A stretch of DNA of 64,000 nucleotides from Lathyrus oleraceus (Eukaryota; Streptophyta; Magnoliopsida; Fabales; Fabaceae), in NCBI RefSeq assembly GCF_024323335.1, contig NC_066585.1:343419346-343483345 (forward strand), given 5' to 3'. Below, piece after piece: positions 52,340-62,480 of the stretch; within the stretch, counting starts at the first letter, position 1, and every line of letters begins with the position of its first letter. The position numbers and the translations under genes were made by a program. The notes beneath the pieces were generated by a model. That model was given only the letters and a program-made list of their open reading frames with translations. It made no database searches and was not told the DNA's origin.

Positions 52340-52735
52340 GTGCCGCTGCGGTGTTCTCATATTATTTGGTGTTCCACTAGCAGGATAGTTGATTCAGGAA
52401 TTCACCGGTACGGTACCCGCAGAAACCAGCAGAGAGCAATGGAAAGCCTACAAGCAAAGCTCGCCGAGATGAGGATTCGCATGACCCAATTCATGGATGT
52501 GGTTCAAGGGGTGGCTCAGGGACAACAAGAGCTCAGGCAGATGATGCAGAGGAATCCTGCCACTACTCAACCAGAGACGTTGACTGATCCTCCAGCTGGA
52601 GAGGTTAACGGACCCAGTGGATCGGGGCCTACCCCAATCCCGCATGTCAACTCCGGTCAATAGCCCGTCCATTATGATCAGGACGACCAGTTCACCCAGA
52701 TGCAGGAAGACTTTGGCATGGGCCATGGCATGGAC
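52340..52735 (+). pseudogene. Ogre-A ORF2, 5' part of gag (one stop, cut by Copia-A)
   Basis: The first convincing start is M at 52439 (MESLQAKLAEMRIRMTQFM); the frame extends upstream to 52340 with IHRYGTRRNQQRA. It contains an in-frame TAG at 52661-52663 and then continues (PVHYDQDDQFTQMQEDFG) to the Copia-A TSD. The gag resumes after Copia-A with PMFRRLEERLKVVEGQN. Confidence 0.82.
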
Positions 52736-54123
52736 TGTTGGTGTAAGCCCTAGAGGCCAATACTTTTGGTACTTGTATCGAATTATTTATTAATAATAAA
52801 AGGCTTTTTCTTTATTACGTTTGTATAATAAAGTCCCTAGAATAGCTAGTCTGTTTAATGTATCAAGTATGACTTAATCATGAGATCACATTAAACATAA
52901 GGACACTATTCTTAAAGTATCCGTAGTTGAGCTTTAGTGTGAAGTGGGATAACATTAAAGCATTAAGACTATTATGTTTGTAGACTGATGATCACATCTC
53001 ATGGATCATGGATAAAGAGTTATCAAGTCTTAAACATAGGTATGAATATTAGGAGTAATATTTATACCGGATTGACCCGCTATGAGAATACTATATAGAA
53101 AGTTATGCAAAGTGTCATAAGTTATTCTCATGGTGATAATGGTGTATGCCACTCTTCGACCTGAAACCACTATGGACCCTAGATGTAGAGTCGAGTGCTT
53201 TATTGCTGATCAAACGTTGTCCGTAACTGGATAACCATAAAGACAGTTGATGGGTACTCCACGAAGCATGCTGAGGGACATGAGTGACCTAGATGAAATT
53301 TGCCCATCCTGTATAACAGGATAAATGTCTATGGGCCCAATATTGAACTGGACAAGGATGACACGGTCTATGCCTTGTGTTCAATATAGACATAAGGGCA
53401 AAAGGGTAATTATACACATAAGTATTATCACAGAAGGAATTGTCAGATCACATGACATTTTTGTGTCTTGGGTAGCAGTGATGTGTTGCTAGATACCGCT
53501 TACTGTTTATTATGTTAAATACGTGATTTAATATAATTGTCAACGTCACGAAAACCTACAGGGTCACACACAAAGGACGGACTGATGAGAGATAGAGTAA
53601 CTAAGGAATACCGTAAGGTACAGTGCCCTTAAGTGAATTATAGAACATCGTAAGGTACGGTGTACTTAAGTAGAATACGAAATATGGTAAGGTACCATGG
53701 GCTTAAGTGATTTTTGGCATATTATAAGATATGGGCCAAAATACACTTAAGTGGGCTTTTAGCTTGAAGCCCACACAAGTGGTTCTATAAATAGAACCCT
53801 TGTGCAGAAGCATTGATTGCGGTTGCATTATTTTCGTTTTCTCTCTCTCTGTCTCTCTCACTCAAAGCCTTCATTCGTACCAGCTAGCACTGTGATTGAA
53901 GGAATCCGTTCGTGTGGACTGAGTAGAGACGTTGTCATCGTTCAACGTTCGTGATCGCTCCGTGGATCTGCATCAAAGGTTTTGATCGTCACAAGAGATC
54001 TGCACCAAAGGTTTCAATCGTCACAAAAGGTAAATATTCTATCACTGATCATGACCATTCATAAGGATCTCTAAAGGAGAAAATTTTAATTTCCGCTGCG
54101 TTTTGGACCGCAATTCTCCTTCA
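52736..54123 (+). mobile_element. Copia-A 5' LTR
   Basis: 1388 bp from tgttggtgtaagcccta to ...ccgcaattctccttca. It has a TATA box at 53786-53793. Confidence 0.95.
53786..53793 (+). promoter_or_regulatory. TATA box of the Copia-A 5' LTR
   Basis: tataaata in a GC-poor context, with transcription expected from about 53815. The equivalent box in the 3' LTR is at 61108-61115. Confidence 0.65.
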
Positions 54124-54124
54124 G

Positions 54125-54137
54125 TGGTATCAGAGCC
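54125..54137 (+). other. Copia-A primer binding site (initiator Met tRNA)
   Basis: tggtatcagagcc lies one base after the LTR, the standard copia PBS. Confidence 0.88.
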
Positions 54138-54676
54138 ACTTACGAAACCATGAATCGGATAACTGCTTATTTTCTGTATTAATATGATTAAAAGACAGAA
54201 TGAATCAATTAATTAAACAGGTAATTAAATTTGGCATCATGAGTGTACGAGTTGGATGATTGATGTTGACTATGCTTCGGTACCGACATTAGTATGGTGA
54301 AGCAGCGATACATCGATCGTCCATAGGTTACGCAATTGAGACCGATCAACTTATATATGATATAAGTAATCCTAATGCAAAGTACGGTATATATGATATA
54401 CTGTTTCTATTTCGTTCATTCAAACACTAAATGGTTGTTTTCCTTTGAGCGATCAATGGTCATTTGCTTCGGAATCCGACATTAGTATGGTGAAGCAATG
54501 ACCGGTTGATCAATCATACTGAATCAACAATCGAGGTGTGTTTGACGGTCTGAAATTGGCGCATTAGGGTTGGTGACGGCGCAAGGGTTGTGCCGTCAAA
54601 AATTTGTGAATTTAGGGCTTTTGGAAGAGGTTTGTAGACTGTTTCAAAGTTCTGTTATTTTGGCCGCGTGAAGCTC

Positions 54677-54872
54677 GTGACGAGCGTAACAAGCTGAATG
54701 CGTGACGGTCGTAACAAGCCCGTGACGGTCGTAACAAGCCTGTGACGGTCGTCACATGCTTTGTGACGGTCGTCACACTCACAGATCCAAAATTGCCTGT
54801 GACGGTCGTCACACGCCTGTGACGGTCGTCACACGCCTGTGACGGTCGTCACACGCCTGTGACGGTCGTCAC
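54677..54872 (+). repeat. Minisatellite of about 20 bp x 9, palindrome GTGACGGTCGTCAC
   Basis: Nine units at 54677 (variant), 54702, 54722, 54742, 54763, 54799, 54819, 54839 and 54859. The first three end in gtaac rather than gtcac; the last six carry the full palindrome. It almost matches the palindrome in the Tekay-like LTR (one base different). Confidence 0.92.
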
Positions 54873-55267
54873 ACTCACAGAGTCAAAATTTTGGGGTTTC
54901 TGTTTTGTGACTACGCAAGGGTTGTGTTGATGCAAAACAATGTCCATTTCAAATGAATTGTTCGCCTAACTCTGCGTAGTGTGATCGGTCGCCGAAATTT
55001 AATTTGGTTTAATTAATTAAAGGAATTAAATTTAATAATAATAATAACAATATGTTTATTATTATTGCCTTGTGGTGATCAGTTATGGCTTTAGTCTTCC
55101 TTCATTTTATTTTGTGTTTTTAAATACGACCTGCGTGTCGTGCCTCTCCTTTTCATCTCTTAATGTAACTTCTTTTCTCATCTCAAACCCTCGTATGTAA
55201 AACGAGTTTCTTCTGGAATGTAATATTATGAAGAAAGAGAAGAAGACAATGTTATGAAGAAAGAGAA

Positions 55268-55379
55268 GATTTCAATATCAAAGGAGGACAACCTTGAAGA
55301 TCTTGCTTGGAGAAGCTTAGAGAAGAATTCAATATTAAAGGAGGACAACCTTGAAGATCTTGCTTGGAGAAGCTTAGAT
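55268..55379 (+). repeat. Tandem duplication of about 57 bp in the Copia-A leader
   Basis: Two copies of a segment containing aaaggaggacaaccttgaag and cttgcttggagaagcttaga; Copia-B has one. Confidence 0.85.
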
Positions 55380-56083
55380 CGTTATTAGGTTAGCTTAGGT
55401 TCTCTCATTGGCTTGGGAGAACAATTGCGCTAGGGGCCATAACTGTTTCATTGTGTATGTATGTTGATGCATGTGTATGTATGTTGATGCATGTGAATGT
55501 ATGTTGATGCATGTGAGAGACGATTTGTATGATAAATAAGCCGGTGAGATCATGACAATTACAATTCCCTCAAATTAAATATTAAGTTTATGCTTTCCAA
55601 GTTTTAGCACTCATCAAGACTAGTATCGGATAATGTAGGTTTCGCCTACGCGAGGTGCATGTTCTATATTAGTAAGGTGCGATGGGATAAGTGTAATATC
55701 CAACTGCTAAAACAATGGGTCAAACTTAACTAAACAAATTATAATAAGATTATATATGTTTAGAAGCAAGAGTTGGAAATGATCCATATGATGGATTGGA
55801 ATAAGGAGTTATTCACCCAACTGAAATTTTCGAGAGTTGTATGAGATACAATTGGAAGGAGTTCCTACCTAAATAACCTAGTTTTATGTAATCCGCCTAC
55901 GCGGACTTAGAACAAAGTGAAATATGGATCTCGACCCACTAGAAAATCTTCCAACGGGATTTTCCGAATCAAATGATGAGGGTCATTTGTTTTGAGTAAA
56001 ATAGTGGGAGCATATTTAATTAAAGGCCTAATTAAATATGTTATTGATACTTATATTTTTCATTAATTCTTATGTAGATTACC

Positions 56084-58366
56084 ATGACAACAAACACCTC
56101 TAACAACATCTTGCGATCAATCCTTGACAAGGAAAAATTGTCTGGGACAAATTTCCTGGATTGGCACCGAAACCTGAGGATTATCCTCAAACATGATAAA
56201 AAGTTGTATGTCTTGGAGACTCCTGTTCCTGAAGAGGAACCTCCTAGTTCTGCACCTAAGGCAGAAAGAGATGCTTATAAGAAGCATGTCGATGATGCCA
56301 ATGAAACTGCTTGTCTCATGCTAGCTACCATGAACTCAGAATTGCAAAAGCAACATGAGAACATGGCAGCGTTCGATATGATCGAACACTTGAAGATGCT
56401 CTATCAAGAGCAAGCAAGGCATGAGAGGTTTGAAGTTTCAAAAGCCCTTTTTCAAAGCAAGTTAGCTGAGGGAGCCCCTGTAAGTCCCCATGTGGTCAAG
56501 ATGATTGGGTATGTGGAGAACCTTGAAAGGTTGGGTTTTCCCCTCGGAAAGGAACTTGCGACTAATTTTATCTTGCAATCGTTGCCAGATAGATTCAGTC
56601 AATTTGTCCTAAATTTCAATATGAATGATATGGACAAATCTCTTCCTGAACTGCTAGGCATGTTAAGAACAGCTGAGCAGAATCTGAAGACAAAAGGGAA
56701 GTCCATTCTAATGATCAGAAATGGAAAGAGACAGAACAAAAGGCCCACCAAGCAGGGTGATAAAGGGAAAGGCAAGGAAGTTGCCAAACCCAGACCCACT
56801 GTTGCTGCTTTGAAGCCTAGTGGAGGCATAGCAAAGGCAGGCACCTGCTTCCATTGTGGTAAGACCGGACACTGGAAGAGAAACTGCCTAAAGTACCTGG
56901 AAGATATGAAGAATGGAGTAGAGACTTCAACTTCAGGTATTTTTGTTATTGAAATAAATGTATCTACTTCTGCATCATGGGTATTAAATACTGGATGCGG
57001 TTCTCACATTTGTACAAATGTGCAGGGGCTAAAAAGAAGTAGAGATTTGGCAAAAGGTGAAGTTGACCTACGAGTTGGCAATGGAGCAAAGGTTGCTACT
57101 TTAGCCGTAGGAACTTATGTATTAACTTTACCTAGTGGTTTAATAATTCAGTTAGAGAACTGTTATTATGTACCTGCAATTAGCAGGAATATTATTTCCA
57201 TTTCTTGTTTGGACAAGTTTGGTTTTTCATTTATAATAAAGAACAATTGTTGCTCAATTTATTTGAATGATATATTCTATGCTAATGCACAAATGAGCAA
57301 TGGACTGTATGTCCTTGATCTCGAAATGCCTATATATAACATTAATACTAAAAGGATGAAACCTAACGGGTTAAATCCAACTTACCTTTGGCATTGTCGA
57401 TTAGGCCACATAAATGAGAAACGCATTTCCAAACTCCATAAAGATGGACTCTTGGACTCTTTTGATTATGAATCATATGAGACATGCAGATCTTGTTTAA
57501 TTGGAAAGATGACAAAGTCTCCATTCACGGGAAAAGGTGAAAGAGCTAATGATCTTTTGGCCCTCATACATACTGATGTATGTGGACCACTGAACATACC
57601 AGCCAGAGGAGGTTTTCAGTACTTCATCACATTCACTGATGATTTCAGTAGATATGGTAATGTGTATTTAATGAAACACAAATCAGATTCCTTTGAAAAG
57701 TTCAAGGAATTCAAGAATGAAGTACAAAACCAACTAGGTAAGAATATTAAAACTCTTCGATCAGATCGAGGTGGTGAGTATTTAAGCCTAGAGTTTGATG
57801 ACCATCTGAAAGAGTGTGGGATCCTATCCCAACTTACTCCTCCTAGAACACCCCAATGGAATGGTGTATCTGAGAGAAGAAATCGAACCCTGTTAGACAT
57901 GGTCCGATCCATGATGAGTCATGCCTATCTTCCAAACTCCTTTTGGGGACATGCACTATTGACAGCAGCTTACACACTAAACCGTGTTCCATCCAAAAAG
58001 GTTGAGAAGACACCATATGAGATATGGAGTGGTAAGAAACCACATATGTCTTACATAAAGATTTGGGGTTGCGAGGTTTATGTGAAACGACAAATTTCAA
58101 CTAAGCTTGAGCCCAAATCTGACAAATGCTTATTTGTGGGGTATCCTAAAGAAACAAGAGGGTATTACTTCTACAATCCTTCTGAGGGCAAAGTGTTTGT
58201 CGCTCGAACTGGAGTTTTCCTAGAAAAGGATTTTATTTCCAAAGGAACCAGTGGGAGGAAAGTAGAGCTTGAAGAAATTCAAGAATCACAAAGCACAGAT
58301 ACACCTATGGAGGAATTAGAGCAGGAAACACAAGAAGTTGTGGAAGAGCAACCTGCTCAAGTATAA
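56084..58366 (+). pseudogene. Copia-A gag-protease-integrase (760 codons) with premature stop
   Basis: Start MTTNTSNNILRSILDKEKLSG. Gag covers residues 1 to about 250; CCHC knuckle CFHCGKTGHWKRNC near 255-268; protease block WVLNTGCGSH near 299-308, with Asn at residue 302 where Copia-B has Asp (codon 56987-56989). Integrase: zinc finger WHCRLGHI...CRSCLIGK near 436-475, catalytic Asp 498, Asp 561 and Glu 597 (36 apart), then the C-terminal GYPKETRGYYFYNPSEGK. The frame ends in TAA at 58364-58366, in frame with the RT that follows. It has the protease defect and the stop. Confidence 0.92.
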
Positions 58367-60043
58367 CAAGACCAGCGTAGGTCAAGTAGGATACGTCAAC
58401 TACCTGAGAGATATGGATATCTCATAACTGATCAAGGTGATGTATTACTCATGGATCAAGATGAGCCTGTGACCTACCAAGAGGCCATAACTGGTCCCGA
58501 GTCTGAGAAGTGGCTAGAAGCCATGAAATCTGAAATGGATTCCATGTGCACAAACCAAGTTTGGACCTTGGTAGAGCCTCCTGTAGGAGTTAACCTTATA
58601 GGATGCAAGTGGGTCTTCAAAAAGAAGACTGACATGGATGGTAAGGTACATACCTATAAGGCAAGACTGGTTGCAAAAGGATATAAACAAATTCATGGGA
58701 TTGACTATGATGAAACCTTTTCACCAGTTGCAATGCTTAAATCTGTTCGGATTTTACTTGTTATCGCTGCATATCATGATTATGAAATATGGCAGATGAA
58801 TGTCAAAACTGCTTTCCTTAATGGAAATCTTCTTGAGGATGTGTACATGACACAGCCTGAAGGATTTGACATACCAGAGGAAGCCCAAAAGATATGTAAG
58901 TTACAAAGATCAATCTATGGATTGAAGCAAGCTTCCAGAAGCTGGAATCTTCGTTTTGATGAAACAGTAAAACAATATGGATTCATCAAGAACGAAGATG
59001 AGCCTTGTGTCTACAAGAAGGTTAGTGGGAGCATGATCGTTTTCCTGGTATTATATGTAGATGACATATTACTCATTGGAAACGATATCCCTACCCTACA
59101 ACAAGTAAAGTCTTGGTTGGGGAAATGCTTTTCTATGAAGGACCTAGGTGAAGCAGCCTATATATTAGGAATCAGAATCTATAGAGATAGATCACAAAAA
59201 CTGCTTGGCCTAAGTCAGAGTACATACATAGACAAAGTGTTGAGACGCTTTAATATGCATGATTCCAAGAAAGGATTCATACCTATGCAACATGGCCTGT
59301 GTCTATCAAAAACACAATCCCCTTTAACTAAGGAAGAAAGGGATCGCATGAATAAGATTCCATATGCATCTGCAATAGGATCTATCATGTATGCCATGTT
59401 ATGTACTCGACCAGATGTCTCGTATGCTTTAAGTGCAACGAGTAGGTACCAATCTGATCCTGGTGATGCTCACTGGGTAGCTGTCAAGAATATCCTTAAG
59501 TATTTAAGAAGGACTAAGGACTCATTCTTGATATATGGAGGTCAGGAAGAGTTGGCTGTAATTGGATACACCGATGCTAGCTTCCAGACAGATAAGGATG
59601 ACTTTAGATCGCAATCTGGTTATGTGTTTTGCTTAAACGGTGGCGTTGTGAGCTGGAAAAGTTCAAAGCAAGATACAGTTGCTGATTCTACAACCGAGGC
59701 CGAGTATATTGCTGCCTCAAGTGCAACAAAGGAAGCTGTTTGGATCAAAAAGTTCATTAGTGAACTTGGCATAGTTCCTAGCATTGTGGATCCCATTGGT
59801 CTCTACTGTGATAACAATGGTGCTATCGCACAAGCCAAGGAGCCTAGATCTCACCAACGATCCAAACACATACTTAGGCGTTATCATCTCATTCGAGAGA
59901 TAATAGACAGAGGAGATGTGAAAATATGCAGAGTACCTACACTTGACAATATTGCTGACCCACTGACAAAGCCTCTTGTGCAGCAGAAGCATGATGGCCA
60001 TACTAGATCTATGGACATTAGGGGTATGCCTGATTTACTCTAG
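58367..60043 (+). pseudogene. Copia-A RT and RNase H (same frame, after the stop)
   Basis: Open from the stop at 58366 to 60043; the first M is at 58451. RT motifs: GCKWVFKKK, YKARLVAKGYKQIHGID, QMNVKTAFLNGNLLEDVYM (usual D replaced by N in QMN), LYVDDILLIG near 59050, YILGIRIYRD. RNase H: GYTDASFQTD, KSSKQDTVADSTTEAEYIAA, LYCDNNGAIAQAKEP, ADPLTKPL. The N in QMNVKTAF is a substitution at a position normally Asp, a catalytic RT residue, which would weaken RT. Copia-B lacks this region, so comparison is not possible. Confidence 0.9.
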
Positions 60044-60046
60044 TGC

Positions 60047-60057
60047 TAGTGGGAGAT
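60047..60057 (+). other. Copia-A polypurine tract
   Basis: agtgggagat immediately before the 3' LTR, matching Copia-B. Confidence 0.8.
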
Positions 60058-61445
60058 TGTTGGTGTAAGCCCTAGAGGCCAATACTTTTGGTACTTGTAT
60101 CGAATTATTTATTAATAATAAAAGGCTTTTTCTTTATTACGTTTGTATAATAAAGTCCCTAGAATAGCTAGTCTGTTTAATGTATCAAGTATGACTTAAT
60201 CATGAGATCACATTAAACATAAGGACACTATTCTTAAAGTATCCGTAGTCGAGCTTTAGTGTGAAGTGGGATAACATTAAAGCATTAAGACTATTATGTT
60301 TGTAGACTGATGATCGCATCTCATGGATCATGGATAAAGAGTTATCAAGTCTTAAACATAGGTATGAATATTAGGAGTAATATTTATACCGGATTGACCC
60401 GCTATGAGAATACTATATAGAAAGTTATGCAAAGTGGCATAAGTTATTCTCATGGTGATAATGGTGTATGCCACTCTTCGACCTGAAACCACTATGGACG
60501 CTAGATGTAGAGTCGAGTGCTTTATTGCTGATCAAACATTGTCCGTAACTGGATAACCATAAAGACAGTTGATGGGTACTCCACGAAGCATGCTGAGGGA
60601 CATGAGTGACCTAGATGGAATTTGCCCATCCTGTATAACAGGATAAATGTCTATGGGCCCAATATTGAACTGGACAAGGATGACACGGTCTATGCCTTGT
60701 GTTCAATATAGACATAAGGGCAAAAGGGTAATTATACACATAAGTATTATCACAGAAGGAATTGTCAGATCACATGACATTTTCGTGTCTTGGGTAGCAG
60801 TGATGTGTTGCTAGATACCGCTCACTGTTTATTATGTTAAATACGTGATTTAATATAATTGCCAACGTCACGAAAACCTACAGGGTCACACACAAAGGAC
60901 GGACTGATGAGAGATAGAGTAACTAAGGAATACCGTAAGGTACAGTGCCCTTAAGTGAATTATAGAACATCGTAAGGTACGGTGTACTTGAGTAGAATAC
61001 GAAATATGGTAAGGTACCATGGGCTTAAGTGAATTTTGGCATATTATAAGATATGAGCCAAAATACACTTAAGTGGGCTTTTAGCTTGAAGCCCACACAA
61101 GTGGTTCTATAAATAGAACCCTTGTGCAGAAGCATTGATTGCGGTTGCATTATTTTCGTTTTCTCTCTCTCTGTCTCTCTCACTCAAAGCCTTCATTAGT
61201 ACCAGCTAGCACTGTGATTGAAGGAATCCGTTCGTGTGGACTGAGTAGAGACGTTGTCATCGTTCAACGTTCGTGATCGCTCCGTGGATCTGCATCAAAG
61301 GTTTTGATCGTCACAAGAGATCTGCACCAAAGGTTTCAATCGTCACTAAAGGTAAATATTCTATCACTGATCATGACCATTCGTAAGGATCTCTAAAGGA
61401 GAAAATTTTAATTTCCGCTGCGTTTTGGACCGCAATTCTCCTTCA
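60058..61445 (+). mobile_element. Copia-A 3' LTR
   Basis: 1388 bp, same ends as the 5' LTR, TATA at 61108-61115. It ends in ...cttca and the TSD tggac follows, so LTR end plus TSD spells an ATG at 61445-61447 in the Ogre gag frame. Confidence 0.95.
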
Positions 61446-62480
61446 TGGACCCCATGTTTAGAAGGTTAGAGGAGAGGCTGAAGGTAGTGGAAGGACAGAA
61501 TCCTCTGGGAGTAGACGTTGCTGACTTGGGATTGGTCCCAGGCGTGAGGGTGCCACCGAAATTCAAAGTCCCAGTCTTTGACAAATACAATGGCAGCTCT
61601 TGCCCAAAGACCCATGTGCAAGCCTACTTCCGAAAGATTGTTGCATACTCCGATGACGAAAAGCTACTTATGTACTTCTTCCAGGACAGCCTAGCTGGGG
61701 CATCCTTGGAATGGTACATGAGGCTGGACAGAGCCCACATCCGTTGCTGGAGGGATTTGGATGAGGCTTTCGTGAAGCAGTATCAGTATAATGCAGACAT
61801 GGCTCCGGACAGAACTCAACTTCAGAATCTGTTCTCAAAAGCAATGAGTGCTTCAGGGAATACGCCCAACGCTGGAGAGAAACAGCTTCCCGTGTTCAAC
61901 CTCCTATGTTGGAGAAGGAAATGGCTAACATGTTCATGAACACTCTGCCCGGACCTTACTTGGAGCGCTTGGTGGGTTGCAATGCCTCCAACTTTGCTGA
62001 TGTAGTCTCTACCGGTGAGAGGGTGGAGAACTACCTGAAGACATACAAGATCCAAAGTGGAGGTGGATCTTCATCAGGGGTGAAGAAGCCATTTATTAGA
62101 GGACAGAAGCAGAGATAGGGGGTGTGAATTCTTTGTCTTCATACCAAAGCAGGGGTATCAAAAGAAGCAGTTTTCAGACTTACCATCAACAACCGTATGT
62201 TGCGGCTGTGACCATTCCAGTTACAGCACCACTACAACAACAACAACCACAGCGTCAACCAGCTCAGTACCAACAACAACAACAGGGTAACAGACCCGCC
62301 TATCAACAGAGGCAAAAGGCGATGGACAGGCGTTTCGACACTCTTCCAATGTCGTACGCTCAGTTTCTTCCTAGCTTTCAGCAACTACAACTTGTGCAGT
62401 TACGCACTCTAGCTTCTCCCGTTGGTAGACTTCCGGTGGGTTACGACGCCAACGCTAGGTGTAACTTCCACTCTGGGGCA
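61446..62480 (+). pseudogene. Ogre-A gag, 3' part (after Copia-A), frameshifted, ends at inversion
   Basis: Resumes DPMFRRLEERLKVVE; blocks VPGVRVPPKFKVPVFDKYNG, YFFQDSLAGASLEWYMRL, DEAFVKQYQYNADMAPDR parallel Ogre-B gag. Frame changes occur near 61830 and again near 62115. A Gln-rich linker follows (62230-62310), then MSYAQFLPSFQQL and GYDANARCNFHSGA, the start of the Ogre zinc-knuckle-like motif, where + strand homology ends near 62480. Confidence 0.86.

Larger units (their letters stand above)
54138..56083 (+). other. Copia-A untranslated leader
   Basis: About 1.95 kb before gag, without a supported ORF. It contains a palindromic minisatellite (54677-54872), a tandem copy of about 57 bp (55268-55379) and a threefold 20-bp repeat tgtatgtatgttgatgca (55453-55513). 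The flanks of the minisatellite are shared with Copia-B but its content is not. Confidence 0.75.
52736..61445 (+). mobile_element. Copia-A: complete Ty1/copia element (Angela/Tork-like), 8.7 kb
   Basis: LTRs of 1388 bp each (52736-54123 and 60058-61445), PBS, long leader, one polyprotein frame from 56084 to 60043 interrupted by one TAA, PPT. TSD tggac at 52731-52735 and 61446-61450, inside Ogre-A gag. LTRs differ at about 15 positions by eye. All domains are present in order gag, PR, INT, RT, RH, but the protease active Asp is changed to Asn. It is the sister of Copia-B. Confidence 0.95.
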
